DNA of 45,000 nucleotides from Atopobium deltae (GTDB taxonomy: Bacteria > Actinomycetota > Coriobacteriia > Coriobacteriales > Atopobiaceae). Positions 16,880-25,828 of this stretch are shown piece by piece. Both the position numbers and the translations under genes were made by a program. Below the pieces are notes generated by a model. It saw nothing but the letters and a program-made list of their open reading frames with translations, was not told the origin of the DNA and ran no database searches. The stretch is from positions 1-45,000 of the forward strand of contig NZ_KQ959495.1 of the NCBI RefSeq assembly GCF_001552785.1, in the 5' to 3' direction. Position 1 is the stretch's first letter. Each line of letters begins with the position of its first letter.

Positions 16880-18077
16880 GCGGCACGACCTTGTTCTGTG
16901 ATATGACCTCTTGCCCTGTAATCTTGTCACTCTCGGCGGTCTTATCTTGTCTAGCGGTCTTAGGGGCGCCAAAGCCACAAACTCCACCAAACGCCTTGTT
17001 ACACGCTGCCTGACAGGGCTTCAGCAGCACATAATCGCAGATGGTTGACACTAGCAGTGCCAGGCAATAGGTGCCAATGACAGCTGTTATCCAAAGTGGG
17101 AGGCGCAATGCAAAAGGCATGGGAATTTCTGGGACAAGTAAGCCTCGCGCCTGGAGACGCGAAAAAACAAAATTGATCGAGACGTAGTTGAACAAATAAA
17201 TAGAATAGGATCGATGTGCCACAAAAGCTATACCTTTTTGCATGGGCGCTGCTGTAATGCGAATCTTATCGAAGAGATGAAACAGTGCAATGGTGGTAAA
17301 GAACCAAAGGTAACTGGGGTCTTCTCGCTGATAGCCATAAGCCGAGGCAATGCCTCCCAAAAGCCAAAGCACAAGTCCTGCCTCACAAAGACGCCGCAAA
17401 GTTTTTTCGGAGAAAAGTTCGGGAAGTCGTTTTACAAAATAACCGAGGCAGAAATAGACAAAGTAGCTTCCTGGAACTACTTGTGGAGGAGCGAGTATCG
17501 AAATTGTATTTATAAGGGTGATGAGACCTTCGCGCTGTATCCACGTAGCCATAGAAGAGAAGCTGGTAACAATAATGCCCCAAACCATGGCGACGCTTAC
17601 GAGTAAAAAGAGGCGACGTAGTTGTTTGGTATCAAGCGATTCAAACATTTTGTAGAGCCACGGCGCAAGCATTAAGAAGGGGATAAGTGCTCCCGCAAAC
17701 CACCAGCCACCTGAAATAAGTTGATACCACCAGCGAATAAGGTTGCCAGCCGAAAGCGTTGTTTCCCCTTGTCTGATGGCATAAAAATACAGAAGTGTGC
17801 CGTATACAAGAAGGGGTAGCGAAATAGTGAGGAATTTTTTCCAGAGGTAGGTGATGTATGAGCCCTTGAGTTCTCGAATGGCAAAGTATCCCGAGAGTGC
17901 AAAAAAGATGGGATCACAAATGATGATAATTTCTGCAACCATGCCACCTATGTTAAAGCCTCGTACTGGCGTGAGGTAGGGAGTGCTATGGATGGCTACT
18001 ACCAAAAACATTGCTAGCGCGCGTAAGAGATCCCATTGTGTTAAACGTTGTTTTGCCATGTTTGCTCTATTTGCCAT
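16872..18077 (-). CDS. Membrane acyltransferase, acyltransferase-3 family
   Basis: A 401-residue polytopic protein with about ten hydrophobic helices. It opens with RLTQWDLLRALAMFLVVAIHS, the Arg and His signature of the acyltransferase-3 family (OafA/WecH type), followed by DPIFFALSGYF and later HRSYSIYLFNYVSI. Such enzymes transfer acetyl or other acyl groups to sugars or peptidoglycan at the membrane; the target here is unknown. The start at 18077 (MANRANMAK) is chosen for TAAGG 9 bases upstream, with MAKQR six codons later as an alternative. It forms an overlapping pair with crcB. Confidence 0.88.
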   Translation of the reverse strand: MANRANMAKQRLTQWDLLRALAMFLVVAIHSTPYLTPVRGFNIGGMVAEIIIICDPIFFALSGYFAIRELKGSYITYLWKKFLTISLPLLVYGTLLYFYAIRQGETTLSAGNLIRWWYQLISGGWWFAGALIPFLMLAPWLYKMFESLDTKQLRRLFLLVSVAMVWGIIVTSFSSMATWIQREGLITLINTISILAPPQVVPGSYFVYFCLGYFVKRLPELFSEKTLRRLCEAGLVLWLLGGIASAYGYQREDPSYLWFFTTIALFHLFDKIRITAAPMQKGIAFVAHRSYSIYLFNYVSINFVFSRLQARGLLVPEIPMPFALRLPLWITAVIGTYCLALLVSTICDYVLLKPCQAACNKAFGGVCGFGAPKTARQDKTAESDKITGQEVISQNKVVPHE

Positions 18078-18183
18078 GAACCATACCTTAATCGCAAGAG
18101 TTGTAGAAAGGTTATGCAGGCTATGCCTGTGAGTAGTTGGTGTATCTGTGTGTTGTAAGTACATCTTATAGTGCATCTTGTTC

Positions 18184-18235
18184 GGATGCTAGGTGGGCAC
18201 GAGCCACTTGGATGCTAGGTGGGCACGAGCCACTT
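18184..18235. repeat. Two perfect 26-base tandem copies
   Basis: The 26-base unit beginning GGATGCTAGGTGGGCACGAG is present at 18184-18209 and again, identically, at 18210-18235. Each copy contains GTGG..CCAC dyad symmetry. It lies upstream of the acyltransferase gene and downstream of the dipeptidase terminator, so it could act as a duplicated operator or be a recent slippage event. Confidence 0.85.
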
Positions 18236-18247
18236 GTAAAAGTGTAA

Positions 18248-18279
18248 CAAAAACCCCCCCGAAGCATCGAGGAGGTCTT
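18248..18279 (-). terminator. Rho-independent terminator of the C69 dipeptidase gene
   Basis: Read on the minus strand, ACCTCCTCGATGCTTCGGGGG forms a GC-rich stem closed by CCTCC/GGGGG, followed by a TTTTTGTT tract. It lies just beyond the stop of the dipeptidase gene. Confidence 0.75.
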
Positions 18280-18306
18280 TGTCCGTGCGTTGTATGTAGT
18301 CAGACC

Positions 18307-20472
18307 TTAGCGACCTGCGCGCTGCTTGCGCTCGTAAGCGTACAGCGTTGCTGCTACACCAAGCATGCCAGCAGCACAAACGGCAGCTACGTTAAAGCTG
18401 TCGCCCGTCTTGGGCATGGTCTTCTTGGAGGACTTGCCCGAATCAGGCTTAGTGGTCTTGCCGGGCTTGACGTCAGTCTTGCCAGGCTTGGCGTCAGCGG
18501 CCTTAACCGTGACGTTAAAGTCTTTGCGGGTCGTCTTACCATTAACCGTGTTGGTGGCTACGACGTAGTACTTATAGGTACCAGGCTTAGCAGGAGCATC
18601 AAACTTGGCGTTCGAGCCCTCGGCAACCTTCACATCGCCCTCGGCGGCATACCAAGTGTAGGTGATCTTCTTGGCGCTCTTCGCGTCGCTGTCGATAACC
18701 TGAGCAAGTGCGGTGGCCTGAATCTTCTCGCCTGCCTTTACCTCGCTCACGCTATCAAAACTGTGGATGTCGGGAGCATTGAGCTGTTCAGCAACGCCCG
18801 CGCTGTAACGCAGAGGCTCTTTGAGGTCGTTTTTGGTGGCATTAAAGTCGCTGGCCACAAAACTACCAGGAGCAACCTTACCCTCACGCAGGGCGAGGAG
18901 CCAAGTCCTCATTTCGCCCAACAGCTTGTAGGCCTTCTCGTAAACCTGCTGAGAAATGGCTGCATGAGCGGCATTCGCGAGTTCGGAGCGTTTAGCGGCA
19001 TCGGTCGTCTTCATCTTGGCATCGATGGCCTTGTGCTGTTCGATGACCTGCTTCTGCAAAGCGTCGAGGTACTGACGAACGGGCTTTGCGATGGCCTTGC
19101 GCTTGTTGTAAGCCAAGGTGTTGATGTTCATGATGGTGTAGTCCAAAGAACCATCATCAAGACTGGCGTCCATAGCGGCGTCAACACTGTCGTTGCGTTC
19201 GCTGTTACCAACGGGCTTCTCGCTCCACTGACCATTGGTGGGGAAGAGCTTCGTGTCAACTTTGGTGAGAAGGGCGGAGTAGCTCGGTACAAAGACACCA
19301 AACTCGCCGCGGGAGAGGTTCTGCCACTGGATGGTGGCGATGTCGGAGCTCAGGCCCTTGCGGATTTGGAACATGTGAGCCTCGACGGTGCGGTTGTTAC
19401 CGATGGCATAGACGGGGTTTTGGTTCGCGTCGATGCCGGGCAGGCCTTCACCGCGAGTGCAGGTTGCACGCTGGGCCTCAAACAGGGTGATGCCCGTCTT
19501 GCCAGGAGTGAAGAACAACTGCGGGTCGGTAACAGCGGTGACACCCTTGCCATTGGTGTAGGTGAATTCGCCAGCCTGCAAGGGTTTGCCAAAGTAGGCA
19601 CGGCCCTGAGCATAACGAGTCCACTGCGAAGCACCGGGGTTCTCGAGACCGTAGGAAGAAGCGATGTCAAAGGTACCGTCATCGAAGGTAACCTTGCTAC
19701 CAGCATCTTCGGCAGTTTTTACCAGATTGGCAGAGTGCAGGCACTCGTTCTCGTCGTCGATGTTGACCTTGAACTTCAGACGACCAATGTTGGGGTTGAC
19801 CGAAACCTTATCGGCGGCAACCTTGGTCAGGTTTACAGCGGTCCACTGGTGGCCTGAAACCATCGAGAAGAGCCAAGTTTCTTTAGCGTCAGCAATGATG
19901 ACCTGGTTGTTGTCGTAAGCACCGTGCTTCTCGATAATAGAACCGAGCAGTTTTACGCCCTCGCGCGCGGTCTTGGAGCAACCAAGCACGATGTCGGGAA
20001 TGGTATACTCGCCGATGCCCGAGGGATCATTGCTGTTGGCGTTGCCCGTGGGGTCTGCTGCGTCGATCTTCTCGTTTTGGTCGGTGGTCAGGGTGGCCGA
20101 GCAGCTTACGCCATGCTCGTTGGTGCCGGCCTCGGGATACGCGTCAGTGCGATTGTCCCAGCCAGAAGGCAGGTCGCGTACATAAGTGTAGCGATAGGTC
20201 TTGCCAGTGTAGGTCCACTTGAAGTTGGACTCGTCGGACGAGAAGGTCGGGTTCTCGCGAGGCTCCTGCACACCAAAGGCCTTGGGATGGCGAGGTGCGT
20301 AGTCCTCGGAGCGACCAACATACACGTCACCCGTGTCGGTCAGCTTGGGACCGACCCAAATTTGCGTGCACGCAAGTGCGTCAAGAGGAACTGCCATCAG
20401 CAGTGCCGTACCAAGGGCAACGGCTTTGCCGACAATTTTAAGAAGCCCTCTTGTGCGTTTTGGTGTATTCAT
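18307..20472 (-). CDS. Cell-wall-anchored C69-family dipeptidase
   Basis: A 721-residue secreted peptidase. A signal peptide (LLKIVGKAVALGTALLMAVP) ends at DALA, leaving Cys as the new N-terminal residue (CTQIWVGPKLTDTGD), the nucleophile expected for the Ntn-hydrolase family C69. The catalytic region runs to about residue 510 (VYVGRSEDYAPRHP, TNEHGVSCSATLT, AIGNNRTVEAHMFQI). A PKD/Ig-like domain of about 85 residues (KITYTWYAAEGDVKVAEGSN) follows, then a Lys/Pro/Asp spacer and the sorting signal MPKTGDSFN, a hydrophobic helix and a KQRAGR tail. Wall anchoring of a C69 enzyme is unusual but clear here. ATG 20472 has AAGGAG 8 bases upstream. Confidence 0.92.
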   Translation of the reverse strand: MNTPKRTRGLLKIVGKAVALGTALLMAVPLDALACTQIWVGPKLTDTGDVYVGRSEDYAPRHPKAFGVQEPRENPTFSSDESNFKWTYTGKTYRYTYVRDLPSGWDNRTDAYPEAGTNEHGVSCSATLTTDQNEKIDAADPTGNANSNDPSGIGEYTIPDIVLGCSKTAREGVKLLGSIIEKHGAYDNNQVIIADAKETWLFSMVSGHQWTAVNLTKVAADKVSVNPNIGRLKFKVNIDDENECLHSANLVKTAEDAGSKVTFDDGTFDIASSYGLENPGASQWTRYAQGRAYFGKPLQAGEFTYTNGKGVTAVTDPQLFFTPGKTGITLFEAQRATCTRGEGLPGIDANQNPVYAIGNNRTVEAHMFQIRKGLSSDIATIQWQNLSRGEFGVFVPSYSALLTKVDTKLFPTNGQWSEKPVGNSERNDSVDAAMDASLDDGSLDYTIMNINTLAYNKRKAIAKPVRQYLDALQKQVIEQHKAIDAKMKTTDAAKRSELANAAHAAISQQVYEKAYKLLGEMRTWLLALREGKVAPGSFVASDFNATKNDLKEPLRYSAGVAEQLNAPDIHSFDSVSEVKAGEKIQATALAQVIDSDAKSAKKITYTWYAAEGDVKVAEGSNAKFDAPAKPGTYKYYVVATNTVNGKTTRKDFNVTVKAADAKPGKTDVKPGKTTKPDSGKSSKKTMPKTGDSFNVAAVCAAGMLGVAATLYAYERKQRAGR

Positions 20473-20795
20473 ACACACTGCTCCTTATCTAGAGGATTAA
20501 TACACATACGGACGAGCCTTTAAAGGTTTGCTTTGCTTTGGCTGCGCGGGTTCGTTGTTGCATAACCCGCTCACACGAACGTAACGCGAACGCACGTTGG
20601 CGTATGCAAATAGATGTATATACCTGCGGGCTTACCTGCGCTTTTATTATAAACAAACCTCATAAGGCTATCGATGAATATCTTAGCATGTGAGGCGAGA
20701 AAACCCAATAAATTAAAAGGAGTATACCGTTCGCGGAAGGTCAGCGTATGTTGGTTTCCGAGCAGCGGAATATAACATAAGCTAAAACAAGTATA
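20473..20795. other. Spacer between dipeptidase and ABC remnant
   Basis: No gene in 323 bases. It contains a 7-base inverted repeat GCGGGTT/AACCCGC (20546-20552, 20564-20570), a doubled TTACCTGCG-type word near 20618-20640, and a perfect palindrome AGTATA-T-TATACT at 20790-20802 that overlaps the end of the ABC remnant. The dipeptidase promoter should lie here on the minus strand, but no strong -35/-10 pair stands out. Confidence 0.5.
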
Positions 20796-21083
20796 TTATA
20801 CTCTTCGGGTATTCAAGGATCTCATGATCCAATACGTTTTGAACAGACAGAACAGACGGTAGTTTTGAACAGCGATAGCGATTGTCGATTTCCCCGAGCC
20901 AGAGTGTCCTAGCAGCGCATAAGAGCGATTTTGCGTCAGCTCAAACGAAAGATCCAATAAGACCTTCTTGTCGCCGTAGGAAAAACTGACGTGGTTAAAA
21001 GCAATGTCGTAGTTATCAAACTGCGTGCGTGTTCCATAACTGAGCTGGTCAGACTGCATTTCGTCGTAGAGTTTCTCGAGCAT
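20796..21083 (-). pseudogene. Remnant of an ABC exporter ATPase
   Basis: A 95-residue frame that covers only a slice of an exporter-type ABC subunit. Linker and early nucleotide-binding domain are clear (IAFNHVSFSYGDKKVLLDLSFEL) with an intact Walker A, LLGHSGSGKSTIA. Immediately afterwards the sequence jumps to VQNYRLFCLFKT, which may be a damaged Q-loop, and ends. The transmembrane domain is absent upstream, as are the signature motif, Walker B and H-loop downstream. It is therefore a fragment left by deletion, not a working transporter. A Met start exists but no good ribosome site was seen. Confidence 0.75.
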
Positions 21084-21280
21084 TGTACGGCGTTACGTTT
21101 TACCGACGCAAGCGTCGGTAGGCACTGCTATACACTAGTTAGGGAAGACTAACTTAAAAATTTTCAAATGAGTGCGCTACACTATACAGGTTTATAAAGC
21201 ATTTTTAGTATGCATACGTTTAGTATGCGCATGATCTAGATCTCGCACAACACATCATGATTCGCCGCGAAAGGACTTGC
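21084..21280. promoter_or_regulatory. MFS upstream region with two dyads and a repeat
   Basis: TACCGACGC (21101-21109) and GCGTCGGTA (21112-21120) form a perfect 9-base dyad with a 2-base centre and no flanking T run, so it looks more like an operator or transposon scar than a terminator. It is followed by AGTTAG/CTAACT near 21136-21155 and by a doubled TTTAGTATGC word near 21208-21228. These may control the MFS gene, which starts at 21281. Confidence 0.45.
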
Positions 21281-22486
21281 ATGACCAGCGTAAATACCGC
21301 GACCATCACAGAGAACAAAACCACTGCAGCACAAAGTAAGCCAACGCAAAACAAAACGCAGCAACTCTTTTTGCTGACGCTTATGGCAAGCATTACGTTT
21401 ATGGCAATCCTTTGCGAGTTGGTGCCTTCGGGCATCCTGCCGCTTATCGCCGATGCCTTCGAGGTGCGCCTAGCCGTTTGCGGAAGCCTGGTAGGAGGCT
21501 ATGCCATTGCGTCAGCTCTGTGCGGTTTGCCGCTGGTGAGCCTTACGGTTGAGTGGGAGCGCAAAAAACTGCTCCTTACGCTTCTAAGCATTTTTGCCCT
21601 TTCGAACCTTGGCATGGCGCTGGTTCCTTCGTTTGTGCTGCTCTTGGTCTGTCGTGTCATCGGTGGTGCATGTGCGGGAACCCTGTGGCCTATGATCACC
21701 GCCTATGGCATGCAGCTTGCTGAGGATGGCAAGCAAGGTCAAGCTGTCACCATTATTATGTCGGGCATTACGGTGGGCATGTCGGTGGGACTTCCTCTGC
21801 TTACTGCTATAGGCATACAGTTTGGATTTCGCGCCGAGTTTCTTGTCATGGGCTGTGCCATCGCGGGGATCGCACTGTTGTGTTTTCGCTTTTTACCAGC
21901 GGTTTTGGGCGAGAAACGCAGCAAAGCAAATTCCATTGTCACCATCCTGCACAATAAGGGCGTGCTGCTCGTGCTTGCACTCACGTTTTTGGCGGTGGGC
22001 GCGAACTACGGTGCATATACCTTTGTAACGCAGCTGGTCAGCGCCAGCTCGTATCCGAGTATTGGGACGGCGCAACTCTTTTTTGGTGTTGGTTGCGTCA
22101 TTTCGGTTTTACTCACGCTACGCTTTATTGATGGGCACCTCCTGCCGATAATGGAGGGCATGTTTGCAAGCGGCGTCGTTACCATGGGGCTTTTTGCCAT
22201 AACACAGCAGGATCTGTTGCTGCACGGTGCCTTCTTTTTGTGGGGACTTGGTTTCGGTTCGCTCAGTAGCATTTTTCAGACGGCAACTGCGCATCAGGTG
22301 CGTGAGGGAGTTGCTATTGCCAACGCGCTGCAATCTGCCTCGTTTAACTGCTCCATCATGCTTGGCACAACGGGCGCGGGCATTCTTTTGGAGCAGCTTG
22401 GTGTGCAGGCGGTCGTTATCGCAGCTGCAGGAATTTTGGGAGCAGGCTTGCTGTTCATGTTGGTCAATCGCAGATTTTTAGCGTAG
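21281..22486 (+). CDS. MFS transporter, drug/sugar efflux type
   Basis: A 401-residue major facilitator with twelve predicted helices. The first helix LTLMASITFMAILCELVPSG and the text GILPLIADAFEVRLAVCGSLVGGYAIASAL match the DHA1 efflux group (AraJ/YdhP-like), and VCRVIGGACAGTLWPMITAYG is the conserved helix-five region. Such proteins export drugs, sugars or arabinose-like compounds by proton antiport; the substrate cannot be read from sequence. ATG 21281 is chosen for AAAGGA six bases upstream. Its neighbours are unrelated and it appears monocistronic. Confidence 0.88.
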   Translation: MTSVNTATITENKTTAAQSKPTQNKTQQLFLLTLMASITFMAILCELVPSGILPLIADAFEVRLAVCGSLVGGYAIASALCGLPLVSLTVEWERKKLLLTLLSIFALSNLGMALVPSFVLLLVCRVIGGACAGTLWPMITAYGMQLAEDGKQGQAVTIIMSGITVGMSVGLPLLTAIGIQFGFRAEFLVMGCAIAGIALLCFRFLPAVLGEKRSKANSIVTILHNKGVLLVLALTFLAVGANYGAYTFVTQLVSASSYPSIGTAQLFFGVGCVISVLLTLRFIDGHLLPIMEGMFASGVVTMGLFAITQQDLLLHGAFFLWGLGFGSLSSIFQTATAHQVREGVAIANALQSASFNCSIMLGTTGAGILLEQLGVQAVVIAAAGILGAGLLFMLVNRRFLA

Positions 22487-22556
22487 GATTCGTGACGGTA
22501 GTCGTGTTGGGGTGGGTCAGCTAGCGGTTTTCTGTATCTTGATTTAAAATAAACTA

Positions 22557-22587
22557 TATAGAGCTATAGAGCAAGTCTGTATAGAGC
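22557..22587. promoter_or_regulatory. Three direct TATAGAGC repeats upstream of mgtA
   Basis: TATAGAGC occurs at 22557, 22565 and 22580, the first two adjacent and the third shifted by 15. They lie in an AT-rich stretch about 60 bases before the mgtA start and are candidate operator half-sites or part of the promoter. No Mg2+ riboswitch-like fold was recognised. Confidence 0.4.
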
Positions 22588-22648
22588 AATTCGGCGTATG
22601 ACGTTGTCGTATGCCGTTGGTGTTTTATGCGTCCAAGGAGTTGATTGC

Positions 22649-25537
22649 ATGAAAAAGCACAACATCCACGGCATTCGTGCTGCTCGCAGTATCCATGACA
22701 TCCGTAGTGCCCGCGCTACTCGTAATGCCAGCGCCCTGCGAAGCACACGAGATTCCAACAGCAAAATCAACGCCAAGATTGGCAGCAACGCCAGCGCCAA
22801 GGTCAGCACCAAACAAAATTTCGCCGCCACAAGCACCAATTACAAGCAGCGCCTTCACTTTGTGGCAACGCATACCGCCAACGACGTACTCGCGTACACC
22901 TCCAGCAACGACGCAGGTCTGCAAGAAGTACAGGTCTACGAGCATCGCAAGCGCTGGGGGAGCAACAACATTGCACACAAGCAAAAGATACCTGTGTCCA
23001 AGCGCTTAGCTGAAGCTTTTATCAACCCCTTTACAGCGATTTTGTTTTGCCTTGCCAGTGTGTCAACGGTGAACGATATTATCTTCCCTCTCTTTGGGCT
23101 GTTCGGAGCCACACCGCAAGATTTTAACTGCGTGAGCGTCGTTATTATCGTTAGCATGGTTACAATTTCGGGTCTGCTGCGCTTTGTACAAGAAACAAAA
23201 AGTTCGCGCGCTGCCGAGAAACTCTTGGCGATGATCACCACCACCGCGACCGTCAAGCGCGCAGGAGAACTCCAAGAAGTACAGCTCGATGACGTGGTTG
23301 TGGGCGACATTATTCGTCTGGGTGTGGGCGACATGCTTCCCGCTGACGTGCGCTTTTTGGCCACCAAGGACCTGTTTGTCAATCAAGCGAGCCTGACAGG
23401 CGAAAGTGAACCGCAAGAAAAAACTTCTCACAAGCTCAAAAAAGAAAACTCTGCCTTGGGCTATGGCAACCTTGGATTTATGGGAACCAATGTTATTTCG
23501 GGCGGCGGCGAGGCTGTCGTGGTCGCCGTGGGCAAAAAGACGATGTTTGGCTCGATGACCGAAACCATGGCGCAAGATGCTCCCGAAACAAGTTTTGCCA
23601 AAGGCGTCAACGAGGTCAGCTGGGTGCTCATTCGCTTTATGATGGTGATGGTGCCGCTCGTGTTTGTTATCAACGGCTTCACCAAGGGCAACTGGGTGAG
23701 CGCGTTTTTGTTTGCCATCTCGGTTGCTGTGGGTTTAACCCCCGAGATGCTGCCCATGATTGTGGCAACCTGCCTGGCTAAAGGCGCCATCAAAATGAGC
23801 CAAAAGCAAACCATCGTCAAAAATCTTAATTCGATCCAGAGCTTTGGCGCCATGGATGTGTTGTGTACCGACAAGACCGGCACACTGACACAAAACAAGG
23901 TGGTGCTTGAGTATCACCTGAATATCCATGGCGAGGATGACCTCAGTGTCTTGCGCCACGCCTACCTCAACAGCTACTTCCAAACGGGTTACAAAAACCT
24001 GATGGATATGGCGATTATCCAAAAAACGGAAGAGGAAGAGACAAAAGATCAAAGTCTTATCGACCTGTCGGAGCACTATGTCAAGGTGGACGAGATTCCC
24101 TTTGACTTTGTGCGCCGCCGTCTTTCCATTGTTGTCGAAGATCGGAAGAAAAATACCCTCATGGTTACCAAGGGTGCCGTGGAAGAGATCTTGTCCATTT
24201 GTTCGCAGGCGCAGGATGGCGAGACGTTGCTTCCCATCAATGATGAGCTGCGCCAAAAAGTGGTGGCTATGTCACAGGAGCTTAACGAGAAGGGCTTCCG
24301 TGTGTTGGGCCTTGCCAAGAAGGATAACCCCTCGCCCGTAGGGGCCTTTAGCGTCAAAGACGAGTGCAACATGGTGTTTTTGGGCTACCTTGCGTTTTTG
24401 GATCCGCCAAAGGAATCGACTCGCGCTGCGTTGCAGGCGTTGAAGAGCCATGGTGTGGTTACCAAAATTTTGACGGGTGATAACGAGAAGGTCACGCGCA
24501 CGATTTGTCAGCAGGTGGGCCTGGAGGTCTCGGGCATGCTGATGGGCGAAGAAGTTGACAGCTTAAGCGACGAGGGGTTGTGCGAGCGTGCGCAAGTGTC
24601 GCAGGTATTTGCCAAGCTCACGCCCGATCAAAAAGCGCGTATCGTGCGTGTGCTGCGCGAACGTGGGCACACGGTGGGCTACATGGGTGATGGCATTAAC
24701 GATGCAGCTGCCATGAAAGAAGCCGACATTGGTATTTCGGTGGATGATGCCGTGGATATCGCAAAAGAATCGGCCGATATTGTGCTTTTGCAAAAGGATT
24801 TAACCGTGCTCGAGGAAGGTATTATCGAGGGGCGTAAAACCTACGCCAACATGGTGAAGTACATCAAGATGACGGCATCGTCCAACTTTGGCAACATGTT
24901 TTCGGTGTTGGCAGCTTCGGCGTTTTTGCCGTTTTTACCCATGCAGTCGTTGCATCTGATTATTTTGAGCCTTATTTACGACCTGTCGTGCACAGCCATC
25001 CCCTGGGATAACGTTGACCCCGAACTTATCGTGCGCCCGCGGTCGTGGGATGCGCGTTCGGTGGGCTCCTTTATGGTATGGTTTGGACCCACGAGCTCAC
25101 TCTTTGACTTTATGACCTACCTGGTGCTCTACTTTATTTTGTGCCCCATGGTGGTTTCGGACGGGGTGCTCTTTGGAGACCTTGCGCGGGTCTATTCGGG
25201 CGCTACGTTGGAGCAGCTGCAGCTTGCCTACATTGCGCTGTTCCAAACAGGATGGTTTGTTGAGTCGATGTGGAGCCAAACGCTGGTCATTCATATGATT
25301 CGTACCGCGCGCCTGCCCTTTATACAAAGTAAGGCCTCTGGTCAGCTGAGCTTTTTGACAGCCTGTGGGATGCTGGCGCTTACCTGCGTCCCCTTCTTGC
25401 CTTTTGCGTCGGCTATTGGCCTATGCGCCCTGCCGCCCGTCTATTTCGTATATTTGCTTGTATGCGTGGTGCTATATATGGTGTGTGTGACGCTCGTCAA
25501 ACACTTTTATATAAAGGCACATGGGGAGCTGCTGTAG
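22649..25537 (+). CDS. mgtA: Magnesium-translocating P-type ATPase
   Basis: A 962-residue class IIIB P-type ATPase importing Mg2+. The phosphorylation motif DKTGTLTQNK has its Asp near residue 408. The actuator motif LTGESEPQEK, the nucleotide-binding KGAVEEI, TGDNEKVTR and the hinge MGDGINDAAAMKEADIGIS are all intact, and VGLTPEMLPMIV is the membrane ion-site segment typical of MgtA/MgtB. A basic N-terminus of about 65 residues (repeated HGIRAARSIHDIRSARATR-like text) precedes the first homologous segment, giving more length than the usual 890-910. The ATG at 22649 has AAGGAG 8 bases upstream. Confidence 0.95.
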   Translation: MKKHNIHGIRAARSIHDIRSARATRNASALRSTRDSNSKINAKIGSNASAKVSTKQNFAATSTNYKQRLHFVATHTANDVLAYTSSNDAGLQEVQVYEHRKRWGSNNIAHKQKIPVSKRLAEAFINPFTAILFCLASVSTVNDIIFPLFGLFGATPQDFNCVSVVIIVSMVTISGLLRFVQETKSSRAAEKLLAMITTTATVKRAGELQEVQLDDVVVGDIIRLGVGDMLPADVRFLATKDLFVNQASLTGESEPQEKTSHKLKKENSALGYGNLGFMGTNVISGGGEAVVVAVGKKTMFGSMTETMAQDAPETSFAKGVNEVSWVLIRFMMVMVPLVFVINGFTKGNWVSAFLFAISVAVGLTPEMLPMIVATCLAKGAIKMSQKQTIVKNLNSIQSFGAMDVLCTDKTGTLTQNKVVLEYHLNIHGEDDLSVLRHAYLNSYFQTGYKNLMDMAIIQKTEEEETKDQSLIDLSEHYVKVDEIPFDFVRRRLSIVVEDRKKNTLMVTKGAVEEILSICSQAQDGETLLPINDELRQKVVAMSQELNEKGFRVLGLAKKDNPSPVGAFSVKDECNMVFLGYLAFLDPPKESTRAALQALKSHGVVTKILTGDNEKVTRTICQQVGLEVSGMLMGEEVDSLSDEGLCERAQVSQVFAKLTPDQKARIVRVLRERGHTVGYMGDGINDAAAMKEADIGISVDDAVDIAKESADIVLLQKDLTVLEEGIIEGRKTYANMVKYIKMTASSNFGNMFSVLAASAFLPFLPMQSLHLIILSLIYDLSCTAIPWDNVDPELIVRPRSWDARSVGSFMVWFGPTSSLFDFMTYLVLYFILCPMVVSDGVLFGDLARVYSGATLEQLQLAYIALFQTGWFVESMWSQTLVIHMIRTARLPFIQSKASGQLSFLTACGMLALTCVPFLPFASAIGLCALPPVYFVYLLVCVVLYMVCVTLVKHFYIKAHGELL

Positions 25538-25671
25538 GAGGGCGTCGCGTTGCAGTCTACACGACTCGTTGCGTACAGCGCACCGCTCGCGCCCCCTTTA
25601 GAACAGGCAGAAAGCCCGACCGCCGCAATAATAAGACCGCAAACAAGCGCGGGGTAGAGAAGTTTTTTCAT
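25507..25671 (-). CDS. Tiny lipoprotein ORF overlapping the mgtA end
   Basis: A 54-residue frame with a textbook lipoprotein signal: MKKLLYPALVCGLIIAAVG then LSAC, the lipobox with its Cys at 23, followed by SKGGASGALYATSRVD. GGAG stands five bases before the ATG. The mature part of only about 32 residues is short, and the last 10 codons lie antisense to the mgtA 3' end, so it may be a truncated lipoprotein whose remainder was lost when mgtA arrived, or a genuine small surface peptide. There is no homology I can name. The signal sequence is too good to be a likely chance frame. Confidence 0.6.
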   Translation of the reverse strand: MKKLLYPALVCGLIIAAVGLSACSKGGASGALYATSRVDCNATPSYSSSPCAFI

Positions 25672-25828
25672 GGTGGCTCCATTCGTATCGTGCCTTTATA
25701 TGTGCTTTCGTGCCTAAACTTATGCAATCCATACCCAAAAAAGAGATCAACTCGCAAGTGATTTCTTATGAAGAAGTGGGTATATATGGGGTACCGATTT
25801 GCTGTTGAAGTTACACAAAGGAGTCACT

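Noticed and set aside
18193-19857. A 554-codon open frame opposite the C69 dipeptidase, and another at 19924-20523
   Set aside because: They mirror the codon pattern of the dipeptidase, have no ribosome site or domain, and the minus strand has signal peptide, catalytic Cys and anchor.
22487-22648. Magnesium riboswitch before mgtA
   Set aside because: The leader is short and AT-rich with no multi-stem fold I could draw.
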